DNA of 64,000 nt from RGIG9041 sp045657265 (GTDB taxonomy: Bacteria; Bacillota; Clostridia; Oscillospirales; QAKW01), in contig JAZOSU010000012.1 of NCBI GenBank assembly GCA_045657265.1, positions 1 to 64,000 of the forward strand. Direction: 5' to 3'. A program made the position numbers and the translations under genes. The notes beneath the pieces were generated by a model that saw only the letters and a program-made list of their open reading frames with translations, did no database searches and was not told the origin of the DNA. Positions 1 through 8,219 of this stretch are shown one piece after another. Numbering within the stretch: the first letter of the stretch is position 1; every line of letters starts with the position of its first letter.

Positions 1-65
1 GATTTTGAGGCACCAACCTCTATATATCTACGATCATCACTTCGTTTCTTGCGTCTTTTTTTCAC
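1..65 (-). CDS. Possible 5' end of a truncated gene
   Basis: An open frame runs off the left edge on the minus strand from a GTG at 65. The visible residues are very basic at first (MKKRRKKRSDDRRYI). A GGAAG lies only one base before the GTG, so the ribosome site is poor and the start uncertain. I do not recognise the product. It lies downstream of trmB in the same direction, separated by a strong hairpin. It may be a real gene start or chance coding. Confidence 0.25.
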   Translation of the reverse strand, partial: MKKRRKKRSDDRRYIEVGASK

Positions 66-71
66 GCTTCC

Positions 72-130
72 ATAAACACACCCCCGTTTCTTCTATTATA
101 CCAGAAACGGGGGCGTTTATATAGTTTTTT
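72..130 (+). terminator. GC-rich hairpin with T-run
   Basis: Arms CCCCCGTTTCT (81-91) and AGAAACGGGGG (103-113) pair perfectly. An outer ATAAAC/GTTTAT pairing extends the stem, and a T-run follows at 125-130 on the plus strand. The polarity suits a plus-strand transcript, although every nearby gene is on the minus strand. The loop holds TATAAT on the minus strand, so a promoter for the truncated gene at the left edge is the alternative reading. Confidence 0.45.
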
Positions 131-140
131 GACAGTCTGA

Positions 141-164
141 AAGGAGATGCAATTGCAACTCCTT
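141..164. repeat. 24-bp near-perfect palindrome at the trmB stop
   Basis: AAGGAGATGCAA is followed immediately by its near reverse complement, with one mismatch, next to the trmB stop codon. It can fold as an RNA hairpin on either strand. T-rich sequence follows on the plus strand but not clearly on the minus strand. It may act as an mRNA 3'-end stabiliser or weak terminator for trmB. Confidence 0.4.
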
Positions 165-822
165 ATTTTAATATTTCATATGTTTTCAAAGTTGGTACTG
201 CTTCCAGACGTTTAATTTTAACTCCCATATCTGAAAATCTTTTTTCATATTCAGTCATAATATTAGGTGTGTTTGTAGAATGAAGATCATAAGTAACATT
301 TTTAAGTTCAAAGCCTATTTCTTTCATTTCTTCAACAGAAAAATCAAAAAGTCCGTCATTATCTGTTTTAAAATGAATCTCTCCACCATCTTTTAAAAGG
401 GGCAGATAGTGAGCTATCATTCTTCTATGGGTAAGTCTGCGTTTTGCGTGTCTGTCTTTAGGCCAGGGATCACAGAAATTTATGTAAATAACATCTGCGC
501 ATTTTTGGGGTAAAATATCAGTTAAAACTTCAGCATCTGCACATAAAAAACGTATATTTGATAAGTCTTTATTGACTGCTTTCTCCATTCCCATTAGAAT
601 ACAGTCTTTTACTCTTTCAACAGATATGTACTGTTTATCAGGATTCTGATATGCAGTTTCCGTTATAAATCCGCCTTTTCCAGAACCAATTTCAATTTCA
701 AGTTTTGAATCTTTTTTAAATATATCATAGAAGCTTTCTTTAAGACTGATTTCGGGGTTTAAAGCAAGTTCTATACATTTATCGTATCTGATATCTCTGT
801 TTTTCTTTCTTCTTAATCTCAT
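163..822 (-). CDS. trmB: tRNA (guanine-N7)-methyltransferase TrmB
   Basis: TrmB uses S-adenosylmethionine to methylate N7 of G46 in the tRNA variable loop. The 219-residue protein has the family's class I methyltransferase core. The SAM-binding motif EIGSGKGGF is at residues 44-52, an acidic strand end (SVER) is at 67-70, and the signature DPWPKDRHAKRRL is at 118-130, whose Asp and basic residues contact the target base and tRNA. Length is normal for a Firmicute TrmB, and the basic N-terminus suits RNA binding. Its start overlaps the 3' end of tcdA by 4 bp, so the two tRNA-modification genes are translationally coupled. Identification is firm. Confidence 0.95.
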   Translation of the reverse strand: MRLRRKKNRDIRYDKCIELALNPEISLKESFYDIFKKDSKLEIEIGSGKGGFITETAYQNPDKQYISVERVKDCILMGMEKAVNKDLSNIRFLCADAEVLTDILPQKCADVIYINFCDPWPKDRHAKRRLTHRRMIAHYLPLLKDGGEIHFKTDNDGLFDFSVEEMKEIGFELKNVTYDLHSTNTPNIMTEYEKRFSDMGVKIKRLEAVPTLKTYEILK

Positions 823-1493
823 TGATCTTCTCCTGTTAAATCACATATAACTTTTTGCGCTAATAATAATCCTGCTACCGAAGGAACGTAGGCGACAGAA
901 CCTATGCCTTCACAGGGGATAACCTTTGCTTTTGAAAACAAAACATTAAGCTTATTAATTCCTTCTTTTTTTAGTTCATATCTCATTTTACGTGCAAGAG
1001 GGCATCCTTCAGTTTTAAAAATATCACAAAACTCGAATTTTGTGGCATCTAATCTTTTTCCTGTACCAAGACATGAGATGATTGGAATATTATGTTTTTT
1101 GGCAAACAAAGCCAAACCTATTTTTGCCGGTATAAAGTCAATTGCATCAATAATGTAATGAGCATCATAAGGCAAAATATTTTCTATATTATCTTTGTCA
1201 AGAAATTCACATTTGTCAATAAAACATATGTCGGGATTTATACTTTTAGAGCGTTCTTTTGCTATCTGGACTTTGATTTGACCAACAGTATTTTGAGTGG
1301 CAATTATTTGTCTGTTGATATTGCTGATATCAACTTTATCATTGTCAATAACAGTTATTTTACCTATGCCTGATCTTACCAAAGCTTCCAGAGTATATGA
1401 GCCGACTCCTCCGCAACCGCATAAAACAATATGAGATGATTTCAACTTGTTTATATTGTCATTGCCAAGTAATGCAATACTTCTTGTAAACAT
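819..1493 (-). CDS. tcdA: tRNA threonylcarbamoyladenosine dehydratase TcdA (YrvM/CsdL)
   Basis: This is an E1-like ThiF-fold enzyme of 224 residues that adenylates and cyclises t6A37 of tRNA to ct6A. The nucleotide-binding motif GCGGVGS is at residues 26-32, followed by the acidic strand end and DNDKVDISNINRQ at 50-62. Both are hallmarks of the family. A start 12 bases upstream is possible, but GGAG lies 7 bases before the ATG at 1493 and would fall inside the longer version, so the internal Met is preferred. The family also includes MoeB/ThiF activators; the length and the adjacency to trmB and a 6S-like RNA favour TcdA. In Bacillus the orthologue yrvM, as I recall, also neighbours the 6S-1 RNA gene. 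Confidence 0.9.
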   Translation of the reverse strand: MFTRSIALLGNDNINKLKSSHIVLCGCGGVGSYTLEALVRSGIGKITVIDNDKVDISNINRQIIATQNTVGQIKVQIAKERSKSINPDICFIDKCEFLDKDNIENILPYDAHYIIDAIDFIPAKIGLALFAKKHNIPIISCLGTGKRLDATKFEFCDIFKTEGCPLARKMRYELKKEGINKLNVLFSKAKVIPCEGIGSVAYVPSVAGLLLAQKVICDLTGEDQ

Positions 1494-1510
1494 AAAACAC
1501 TCCATTAATT

Positions 1511-1531
1511 AAGGCTGCCTATCAGGCAGCC
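1511..1531. terminator. Hairpin behind the 6S-like RNA
   Basis: AGGCTGCC and GGCAGCCT pair around a 4-base loop. On the plus strand it runs into TTATTTTT. On the minus strand it directly follows the 6S-like RNA and precedes tcdA with only a weak T-stretch, so read-through into tcdA is possible. Confidence 0.55.
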
Positions 1532-1709
1532 TGTTATTTTTACTAAACCCGCATGAGCCGTCTGCCGTAGACTTTAATCCCTGCGATATACACAGGTGGG
1601 TGTTAGCCGATATCTCTTCACAGGCTTCCCTCCGGAAAATTCGGGAGGGCGTGCACACAGAGTATCGAGCATCATTCCCGTAGAATTAATGTAGGTTTAA
1701 AATAAACAG
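1531..1709 (-). ncRNA. ssrS: 6S RNA (SsrS-like)
   Basis: 6S RNA binds the housekeeping RNA polymerase holoenzyme by mimicking an open promoter. The 179-nt minus-strand segment has no credible reading frame and folds as a long interrupted rod. Its ends pair (5' CTGTTTATTTTAAACC with 3' GGTTTAGTAAAAATAACAG), and the top hairpin is CCCTCC/GGAGGG. Inside are stretches that line up with my memory of E. coli 6S: GATGCTCGATA on the 5' side, GGAAGCC after the apical loop, then ACACCCACCT and an AGTCTACGGCAG block on the 3' side. The order DUF1292 - 6S - tcdA resembles Bacillus, where 6S-1 lies near yrvM. A possible -35 (TTGACT) is upstream on the minus strand, but no good -10 was seen. SRP RNA, tmRNA and RNase P signatures are absent. 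Confidence 0.75.
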
Positions 1710-1734
1710 CAAACGTACTCCGCAGGCGACAAAA

Positions 1735-2022
1735 TCAGTCAAGAATGAGATCTTCGTAGTTTTCTTCAAAAACTTTTGAAACTCTTTCCAATTCTTCATC
1801 GTCAATAGTTACGAGAATTTCTTCTCCTGCATCATCTTCAACGGTTTTGAGAATGAAAAGAGTACCATCGCTTTCAAGCTGCTTTTGCGGATTGTCAAAT
1901 ACTTCAATAAGTCCGACATAAACAGTTCCATCCATTTCAACTGAACCGAAATGTTCGAATTGAATTTCTCTTCCGTCTTCATCTGTAAGTGTAATTATAT
2001 CATTTCCATATTCGTTACTCAT
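1735..2022 (-). CDS. DUF1292 family protein (YrzB-like)
   Basis: This 95-residue acidic protein begins MSNEYGNDIITLTDEDG and matches the DUF1292 pattern of a short beta-rich protein with LTDEDG and an FEHFGSVEMDGTVYV-type core. Its function is unknown. A start five codons upstream is possible, but GGAGG lies inside that extension 8 bases before the ATG at 2022, so the shorter form is preferred. It is upstream of the 6S-like RNA on the same strand and may be co-transcribed with it. In many Firmicutes this family sits with alaS/yrzL/ruvX; those genes are not here. Confidence 0.75.
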   Translation of the reverse strand: MSNEYGNDIITLTDEDGREIQFEHFGSVEMDGTVYVGLIEVFDNPQKQLESDGTLFILKTVEDDAGEEILVTIDDEELERVSKVFEENYEDLILD

Positions 2023-2088
2023 TATAACTTCCTCCAATTAAGTATATTTTACCATAAAACAAATAAAAATAAAAGTGAAATTTAGAAT

Positions 2089-3174
2089 TTAAACACTAAG
2101 TTTCATATCTCCGTATTTTATCCACCCTAATTTTCTAAGTAGTTCGCTTACACCGAATGAAATTGCTGCCGGAGCAATAAAATACATCAGTAAAATTTCA
2201 ATTAAAACAAGAGTGGAATCTGCTCCGTTTGCAGTCATTACCTGAAAAGCGGATATGACACCTACAAGACCTGATGTTCCCATACCGGAACCCACAGCAT
2301 TACTTGTCATTTTTAGTACAGCAGAAGAAATTGGTCCTAAAATAAATGATGCAACTGTAGCCGGAATCCATATACGTATATTTTTTACGATATTCGGCAT
2401 TTGTATCATAGAAGTACCAACACCTTGAGCAACAAGTCCGCTGAATTTATTCTCTCTGTAGCTTGCTACTGCGAATCCTACCATCTGAGCACAGCAACCT
2501 ACTGTGGCAGCACCTGCAGCGAGACCTGAGAGTCCAAGAGATACACCAATAGCAGCTGAACTTATCGGGAGAGTAAGGGCAAGTCCCATAAGCACAGAAA
2601 CAATTATGCCGCCTAAAATAGGTGACTGTTCCACGTTGAAGTTAATAAGCTCACCGATAAATTTCATAAATTTAGAAATAGGTGGTCCCATAAGTATACC
2701 AACTGCCGAACCGCATGTTATTGTAACAAGAGGTGTTAATATGATATCCATTTTTGTTTTTCCGGCAACAAGTTTGCCTACTTCAATCCCCACAAGAGCT
2801 GCAACGAAAGCTCCAAGTGGTTCGCCTACACCTGCGAGTGATATAACACTGCCGTTGAGAATAGTACCGTCAAGAATTTTAGATGCAAATCCACCAACCA
2901 TTCCGCAGACACCGGCAGAAACAGTAAGAAGGGGAGTGCAGCTGAATTTACAAGCTACACCGATACCGATACCTATTCCCATAAGCACCTTAGCAACCTT
3001 AGAAATTATAATTATTAAATTTCCTATGTCACCACCGATAAAAGAACCGATTTGTTCGGTAATTGTGCCTATTATCAAAGTTGAAAATAAACCTAATGCC
3101 ATTCCTGATAAACCGTCAATAAAGATGTGGTCCAATAAAGAAAGTATAGGAGTTTTTGATTTTACTTTTGTCAT
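2089..3174 (-). CDS. PTS EIIC-like membrane protein (PTS_EIIC_2 family)
   Basis: A 361-residue polytopic protein with about ten hydrophobic segments rich in Gly, Ala and Ile. The pattern (HIFIDGLSGMALGLFSTLIIGTI near the start, repeated GxGxG segments, ASFILGPISSAVLKM late) fits the PTS_EIIC_2 family, annotated as phosphotransferase-system sugar permease subunit. No EIIA, EIIB or sugar-metabolism gene is adjacent, so the substrate and even PTS coupling are unproven. It is divergent from gpr, sharing an AT-rich 92-bp intergenic region. Members are common as orphans in Clostridia. Confidence 0.7.
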   Translation of the reverse strand: MTKVKSKTPILSLLDHIFIDGLSGMALGLFSTLIIGTITEQIGSFIGGDIGNLIIIISKVAKVLMGIGIGIGVACKFSCTPLLTVSAGVCGMVGGFASKILDGTILNGSVISLAGVGEPLGAFVAALVGIEVGKLVAGKTKMDIILTPLVTITCGSAVGILMGPPISKFMKFIGELINFNVEQSPILGGIIVSVLMGLALTLPISSAAIGVSLGLSGLAAGAATVGCCAQMVGFAVASYRENKFSGLVAQGVGTSMIQMPNIVKNIRIWIPATVASFILGPISSAVLKMTSNAVGSGMGTSGLVGVISAFQVMTANGADSTLVLIEILLMYFIAPAAISFGVSELLRKLGWIKYGDMKLSV

Positions 3175-3266
3175 ATTACGTCTCCATATAATTATATTTT
3201 AAAAAATAATAACAGATTTTAATATATTTTTCAATAACAATTACAATATTTTTAGGATGTGAAGCT

Positions 3267-4124
3267 ATGAAAACGAATATATCAAATATATTTTTAGATG
3301 ATTTTGAAGCCGCAAGACAAAAAGTATTAAAAGATACTACAGAATGTAAGGTGGAAAACAAAGAAAAATGCACAATAACAACCGTAGAAATCAAAAACGA
3401 TAGTGATTCTAAAAGATTTAATAAAGAGAAAGGTATATATATCACAGTAGAAATGGATGAGGTATATAAAATAACCGATTCAGACTTTGATAATATAGTT
3501 GAAGATATAACAGAGATATTTAAAAAAATGATAAGTATAAAAAATGATAGCAGAGTTCTTATTGTAGGTATCGGAAACAGAAATACAACTCCTGACAGTT
3601 TAGGTCCTAAAACAATTGACAGAATTATTGTTACGAGAGGTTTTGAAAAAACAATGCCAGAACTTATAGGTGACGGTGAATTTTCAAATGTCAGTGCGAT
3701 TACATCAAACGTTTTTGGAATCACAGGAGTGGAAAGTGTTGAAGTTATTGAGGGGATAACACATGTTTTAAAACCTTCTATAGTAATTGTTATAGATTCT
3801 CTTGCTACAACTTCTTTATCTCGTCTTTGTAAAACAATACAGATTTCAAATACATCATTAATTCCAGGCGGAGGAGTTGGAAACGAAAGAGAAAAAATAT
3901 CTTCTGAAACAATACACACAAGTATGATTTCTATAGGTATGCCTACGGTTATGAAACTTAAAGAAATATCTGTAAAGATAGAAGACTTTACAGACGAATT
4001 GATCATAACTCCAATTAATATTGATTCAGCAACAGATATAGCTGCAAAATTAATAGCATTTTCTCTTAATAAAGCACTTCATTATAATATTTCTACTGAA
4101 GATATATTAAAGTTTTTGTATTAA
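3267..4124 (+). CDS. gpr: Germination protease GPR (A25 family)
   Basis: GPR is made in the forespore as a zymogen and degrades small acid-soluble spore proteins during germination. The 285-residue protein has the core motif GIGNRNTTPDSLGP at residues 101-114 and VIVIDSLATTS at 174-184. Asp110 and Asp177 correspond to the two essential aspartates of this atypical aspartic peptidase. PGGGVGNERE follows at 200-209. It is shorter than the Bacillus enzyme (about 370), a length usual for clostridial GPRs. RBS AGGATGTG precedes the ATG. spoIIP follows, the classical gpr-spoIIP pairing. It is normally under sigma-G, but I could not assign a convincing sigma-G promoter. Confidence 0.95.
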   Translation: MKTNISNIFLDDFEAARQKVLKDTTECKVENKEKCTITTVEIKNDSDSKRFNKEKGIYITVEMDEVYKITDSDFDNIVEDITEIFKKMISIKNDSRVLIVGIGNRNTTPDSLGPKTIDRIIVTRGFEKTMPELIGDGEFSNVSAITSNVFGITGVESVEVIEGITHVLKPSIVIVIDSLATTSLSRLCKTIQISNTSLIPGGGVGNEREKISSETIHTSMISIGMPTVMKLKEISVKIEDFTDELIITPINIDSATDIAAKLIAFSLNKALHYNISTEDILKFLY

Positions 4125-4169
4125 TTTACTTTTTTCAAGCATATGTTTAGTTTGAAGGAAGTGATTGAA

Positions 4170-5174
4170 TTGAGATATAGAAAAGATAGACAAAATAATT
4201 TTTTAACTATTATTAAAATTGCTTTATCATTGCTTTTTACTGTTGTGATATCTTTTTCGTTTTTGAAAATTTATGGAAATACAATAGCAAAAAGCGCCTG
4301 TGATTTTATTTCGAAGGATATTGGTTTAACGGAGTTGTCATCAACAGATTCAGCTGCCAATTATGAAAATGATTTTTTGACTTTTTTAGGAAGTCAAGAG
4401 AATGAGAATGACAAAGAGGCGTTGGTTACTGATACAAATTTAAAAAATGAATCGGCGATTGCTGTTAATTTATCAGCACTTTCAGGAAAATATAAGAATT
4501 ACAACGGAACATCTGTAATTAATAATACTGATTACCCGATAACAGATTTGTTATATTCAGACTATAAAAAACCGAGTATAGATAAAAATCAACCGGCTAT
4601 ACTAATCTATCATACTCACACTTCAGAAGGCTACCATGGAGGAGGCAGTGTAGTTGATATAGGTAAGGTTATGAAAGAAGAGTTTGAAAAACTTGGCTAT
4701 AAAACAATTCATATTACTGAAAGTTATGATAAAGAAAAGTTCAGCGGTTCATATTCAAGGTCTGTAAAAGGCATAGAAAAAGCAATTGAAGAGTATCCTA
4801 CAATACAACTTATTTTTGATATACACCGTGATGCAATTACATCAGAAAACGGAAATACATATTTACCTTTAACAACAATTGAAGGAAAAAACTGTGCACA
4901 GGTTATGTTTGTGTGTGGCACAGATGAAAAAGGTTTGAGCCATCCTGACTGGAGAGAAAATTTCAAGTTTGCACTTGACGTTTCAAGAACTATGGGTAAA
5001 AATTACGGTTTACTTTCAAGACCTGTAAATTTAAGAGGCGATAGATTCAATACACATAAAACAAATTATTCGTTTTTAATGGAAATCGGGAGTAGCGCTA
5101 ATACTTTAGAAGAAGCTAAAATTGCAGCTGTTTATACAGTTAATTCTTTAGTACAGACAATAGAAAATAAATAA
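4170..5174 (+). CDS. spoIIP: Stage II sporulation protein P (SpoIIP)
   Basis: SpoIIP is the membrane-anchored peptidoglycan amidase/endopeptidase of the DMP engulfment complex (SpoIID-SpoIIM-SpoIIP). A basic N-terminus is followed by one membrane helix (about residues 16-38), a variable linker, and the SpoIIP domain with ILIYHTHTSEGY around 145-155, FDIHRDA around 215, and a C-terminal NFLMEIGSS-like stretch. The two His-containing motifs carry the zinc ligands. The TTG at 4170 is chosen as start because AAGGAAGTG lies 6-8 bases before it; an in-frame ATG at 4143 lacks a good site. It follows gpr by 45 bp and ends in a bidirectional terminator. Confidence 0.92.
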   Translation: MRYRKDRQNNFLTIIKIALSLLFTVVISFSFLKIYGNTIAKSACDFISKDIGLTELSSTDSAANYENDFLTFLGSQENENDKEALVTDTNLKNESAIAVNLSALSGKYKNYNGTSVINNTDYPITDLLYSDYKKPSIDKNQPAILIYHTHTSEGYHGGGSVVDIGKVMKEEFEKLGYKTIHITESYDKEKFSGSYSRSVKGIEKAIEEYPTIQLIFDIHRDAITSENGNTYLPLTTIEGKNCAQVMFVCGTDEKGLSHPDWRENFKFALDVSRTMGKNYGLLSRPVNLRGDRFNTHKTNYSFLMEIGSSANTLEEAKIAAVYTVNSLVQTIENK

Positions 5175-5199
5175 AGGACCGTTTCGGTCCTTTATTTTT
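5173..5199. terminator. Bidirectional terminator between spoIIP and the amidotransferase
   Basis: AAAGGACC and GGTCCTTT form an 8-bp stem with loop GTTTC, followed by TATTTTT on the plus strand. The A-rich sequence before the stem gives a T-rich tail on the minus strand, so it can serve both convergent genes. Confidence 0.85.
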
Positions 5200-5842
5200 G
5201 GATAAGACTAAAAAAATAGTCAAATAAATCGTTTCCAAGCATTCTTTCCGGATGCCATTGAACACCGAGAATAGGGAATTCTGTTCCTTCGATAGCTTCA
5301 ATAACTCCATCGTGCGCTGCAGCGGTTACAATAAGATTTTTTCCTAATTTATGTACGCTTTGATGATGATAAGAATTAACTATTGCCCTTATACCTAAGA
5401 TTTTTGATAAATTGGATTTTTTTGAAATCTTTATTTCATGAGTACATTCTTTGCCGCCATAATTCTGATGATATAATCCTAACATTTCAGGTATATCCTG
5501 AATTAATGTTCCGCCAAGAGCTACATTAATAGCTTGCATACCTCTGCATATTCCTAATACAGGCTTTTCATATTTGATGAATTCTTTGATCATATTACTT
5601 TCATAATTATCAAAATCAATATCATATTTGCCTTTGTATCTTACTTTGTCTTTGTATAACCGTGGATGTATGTCACCGCCGCCACAAACCACAAGACAGT
5701 CGTTGTTTTTAACTGCTTCCTCAGGGGGTGACGGATAAATTTCATTACATTCGGTGTTGGACGTTTTTAAATGATCAAAGTATTTCTTATTAATATCTGG
5801 TTTTTCGTTTTTGACTTCTCCTAAAACTGCGACTTTTATCAT
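5192..5842 (-). CDS. Class I glutamine amidotransferase / gamma-glutamyl hydrolase (PuuD-like, C26)
   Basis: A 216-residue stand-alone class I amidotransferase fold. The nucleophile elbow is GICRGMQ with Cys99, and QWHPE at 195-199 carries the catalytic His197 and Glu199. VVCGGGDIHPRLY (51-63) is the oxyanion-side motif typical of the peptidase C26 / gamma-glutamyl-GABA hydrolase group (PuuD). Substrate cannot be assigned: no putrescine genes are near. RBS AAGGAGGAAA precedes the ATG. It is divergent from the cysteine desulfurase gene and convergent with spoIIP. Confidence 0.82.
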   Translation of the reverse strand: MIKVAVLGEVKNEKPDINKKYFDHLKTSNTECNEIYPSPPEEAVKNNDCLVVCGGGDIHPRLYKDKVRYKGKYDIDFDNYESNMIKEFIKYEKPVLGICRGMQAINVALGGTLIQDIPEMLGLYHQNYGGKECTHEIKISKKSNLSKILGIRAIVNSYHHQSVHKLGKNLIVTAAAHDGVIEAIEGTEFPILGVQWHPERMLGNDLFDYFFSLIQK

Positions 5843-5856
5843 TGTGCATTTCCTCC

Positions 5857-5885
5857 TTGAATAATTTGTATTTATAGTATATAAT
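5857..5885 (+). promoter_or_regulatory. Sigma-A-type promoter of the cysteine desulfurase-thiI operon
   Basis: TTGAAT (5857-5862), a 17-bp spacer, and TATAAT (5880-5885). The start codon follows 29 bp after the -10 element, with TTGGAGATTG as ribosome site. Confidence 0.7.
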
Positions 5886-5913
5886 TAATATTAAATTAAT
5901 TTTTGGAGATTGT

Positions 5914-7032
5914 ATGATTTATTTTGATAACAGTGCTACAACCAAACCATCTGAAGCTTGTATTCAAGCAATGAATATTGCGCTTAATGATGATTTTGCA
6001 AATTCATCGTCACTTCATTTGGCAGGCGTAAAAGCACATAAGTGGATTGATACTGCAAAAAAGAATATTTCGGCCGCTTTAGGTTGTATGCCTTCGGAAA
6101 TAATTTTAACTTCAGGCGGAACCTACAGTAATAATCTTGCATTGTTCAGTGCGGTAAAGTCACTCAAGAGAAGGGGAAACAGAATAGTTGTTTCCAGTAT
6201 TGAACATCCAAGTGTTGCAGAATGTATGGCTCAATTTGAAGATCAGGGATTTGAAGTGGTTTATTGTGATCCTCGTTCTGTAGATGAATTTAAAGAGGCA
6301 ATTAACAGCAATACTATTTTAGTATCCTGTATGATGGTTAATAATGAAACGGGCTTGATTCTTCCTATAGAAAAATTAAAATCAATAATTGAAGCAAATG
6401 GATCGTTTGCGCTTTTGCATATTGATGCTGTTCAGGCTTTTGGTAAAATGCCTGTTAACGTAAAAAAACTCAAATGTGATTTTTTAACTGTTTCTGCTCA
6501 TAAAATTAATGGACCTAAAGGAATCGGCGCTTTATATGTGAAAAAAGGTGTACATATTCATCCTATTGTTTTTGGTGGCGAACAAGAAGGTGGATTAGTT
6601 CCCGGCACTTATAACACTCCTGCGGTTGCAGGTTTTTCAGCTGCAGTAGAACAAATGAGAAGTAATAATTATGCTTCCCTTAAAAATCTTTATGAATATT
6701 TTGTTTGGCGTATGAATGATTTTGAATTTATTAAACTTAATTCTTACGGAAATCATTGTTACCATATAATAAATATTTCATTTGATGGGTATTTAGGAGA
6801 GAATGTACTTCACTATCTTGAAAATTACGGAATTTATGCATCACAGGGGTCTGCTTGTTCATCTCATAGCAAACAAAAAGGTAAAATAATACAAACACTT
6901 GGTGCGGATAAAAAAACTGCAGACGGTTCCCTGCGAATCAGTTTTGACTATATAAATACTAAGCAGGAAATTGATGAGTTTTTTGAAATTTGTGCAAAGA
7001 TTCCCGATAATTTGATTAAACTATATAAGTAA
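5914..7032 (+). CDS. Cysteine desulfurase (IscS/NifS family)
   Basis: A PLP enzyme that takes sulfur from cysteine as an enzyme-bound persulfide. The 372-residue protein begins MIYFDNSATTKPS, the family start. It has a SGGTYSNNLAL aminotransferase motif, the PLP lysine in SAHKINGPKGIG (Lys197), and the active-site loop SQGSACSSHS with Cys315. Directly downstream is thiI, 11 bp away, so this enzyme most likely supplies sulfur for 4-thiouridine in tRNA. This is the NifZ-type role known from Bacillus, where the partner desulfurase compensates for a ThiI without a rhodanese domain. Confidence 0.93.
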   Translation: MIYFDNSATTKPSEACIQAMNIALNDDFANSSSLHLAGVKAHKWIDTAKKNISAALGCMPSEIILTSGGTYSNNLALFSAVKSLKRRGNRIVVSSIEHPSVAECMAQFEDQGFEVVYCDPRSVDEFKEAINSNTILVSCMMVNNETGLILPIEKLKSIIEANGSFALLHIDAVQAFGKMPVNVKKLKCDFLTVSAHKINGPKGIGALYVKKGVHIHPIVFGGEQEGGLVPGTYNTPAVAGFSAAVEQMRSNNYASLKNLYEYFVWRMNDFEFIKLNSYGNHCYHIINISFDGYLGENVLHYLENYGIYASQGSACSSHSKQKGKIIQTLGADKKTADGSLRISFDYINTKQEIDEFFEICAKIPDNLIKLYK

Positions 7033-7043
7033 AGGAAAATGAT

Positions 7044-8219
7044 ATGAAAGAGATTATTCTTGCAAAATGCGGAGAGCTGGTTTTAAAAGGTCTTAACAGA
7101 AATAGCTTTGAAAAAACGCTTGTGAAAAATATTAAAAGGGCAATATCTTCTTTTGGTGAATTTGATATTAATATTGCTCAATCAACTGTTTATATTGATA
7201 AAGAAGATTTTTACGATATTGACGAAGTATATGAAAAAGTGAAAAAAGTTTTTGGTATAGCTTCACTTTGTAAAGTTGCAGTGTGTGACAAAGATATAGA
7301 ACAGATAAAAAAGACAGCTCTTGAATATTCAAAAGAAAAGCTTGAGTCTGTTAGAACGTTTAAAGTTATGGCAAAACGTTCGGATAAGCGTTTTCCTTAT
7401 AATTCTCCTGAAATATGTAAAGAAGTGGGTGGATATCTTCTTGCAAATGTTAACGGACTTAAGGTTGATGTTCACCAGCCACAAGCTATTATAACTGTTG
7501 AAATCAGAGATTTCGGTGCATACATACATTGTGAAAACGATGTAGGCGCAGGCGGTATGCCATATGGAAGTAACGGTAAAGCTTGTTTGTTACTTTCCGG
7601 AGGTATAGATAGCCCTGTTGCAGGATATATGATGGCAAAACGCGGACTTAAATTATCTGCAGTACATTTTTACAGTCCACCTTATACAGGTGAACTTGCA
7701 AAAGAAAAAGTTATTTCACTAGCAAATATTCTGAGCGATTACTGTCCTGATATGGATTTATATATGGTTCATTTTACAGAGATACAAGAACAAATCAAAA
7801 AAAGCTGTAAAGAAGATTTGTTTACAGTGATAATGCGTAGATATATGGTAAGATTAGCTAACGTAGTAGCAGAAATGTCCGGTGCAAAAGCTCTTGTTAC
7901 AGGTGAAAGTTTAGGGCAGGTTGCCAGTCAGACAATGGAGGCTCTTAATATAACAAATGAAATTTCCGATAGATTGGTTTTGAGACCGCTTATCGGAATG
8001 GATAAAGATGAAATTGTTGTAATTTCAAGAAAAATTGATACTTTTGATACATCTGTACAGCCATATGAAGATTGTTGTACAGTATTTACTCCAAAACATC
8101 CAAAAACCAAACCGAATCTTAAAGAAATAATGTACGAAGAATCAAAACTTGATACTGAAGCTTTAATTCAAAGAGCGGTTGAAAAAATTGAAATTATAAA
8201 AATAGGTGATAGATTATGA
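7044..8219 (+). CDS. thiI: tRNA 4-thiouridine synthase ThiI (no rhodanese domain)
   Basis: ThiI adenylates U8 of tRNA and inserts sulfur, giving s4U; in some bacteria it also serves thiamine synthesis. The 391-residue protein has an N-terminal ferredoxin-like and THUMP region (about 1-170) beginning EIILAKCGELVLKGLNR, then the PP-loop ATPase motif SGGIDSPVAGYMM from residue 185 and a second conserved block TGESLGQVASQT. The C-terminal rhodanese domain of the E. coli enzyme is missing, as in Firmicutes, which fits the cysteine desulfurase gene just upstream. It overlaps the next gene by 4 bp (ATGA). Confidence 0.95.
   Translation: MKEIILAKCGELVLKGLNRNSFEKTLVKNIKRAISSFGEFDINIAQSTVYIDKEDFYDIDEVYEKVKKVFGIASLCKVAVCDKDIEQIKKTALEYSKEKLESVRTFKVMAKRSDKRFPYNSPEICKEVGGYLLANVNGLKVDVHQPQAIITVEIRDFGAYIHCENDVGAGGMPYGSNGKACLLLSGGIDSPVAGYMMAKRGLKLSAVHFYSPPYTGELAKEKVISLANILSDYCPDMDLYMVHFTEIQEQIKKSCKEDLFTVIMRRYMVRLANVVAEMSGAKALVTGESLGQVASQTMEALNITNEISDRLVLRPLIGMDKDEIVVISRKIDTFDTSVQPYEDCCTVFTPKHPKTKPNLKEIMYEESKLDTEALIQRAVEKIEIIKIGDRL

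Noticed and set aside
1531..1709. SRP RNA, tmRNA or RNase P RNA instead of 6S
   Set aside because: No GGAA-tetraloop SRP domain, no tRNA-like ends with CCA, and none of the RNase P core motifs were found.
2504..3202. A 232-residue open frame on the plus strand
   Set aside because: It is antisense to the PTS EIIC-like gene, low in complexity (Pro/Ile/Ser rich from reversed membrane codons), and has no family pattern.
3176..4006. A 276-residue open frame on the minus strand
   Set aside because: It is the reverse-strand shadow of gpr, which has clear catalytic motifs.
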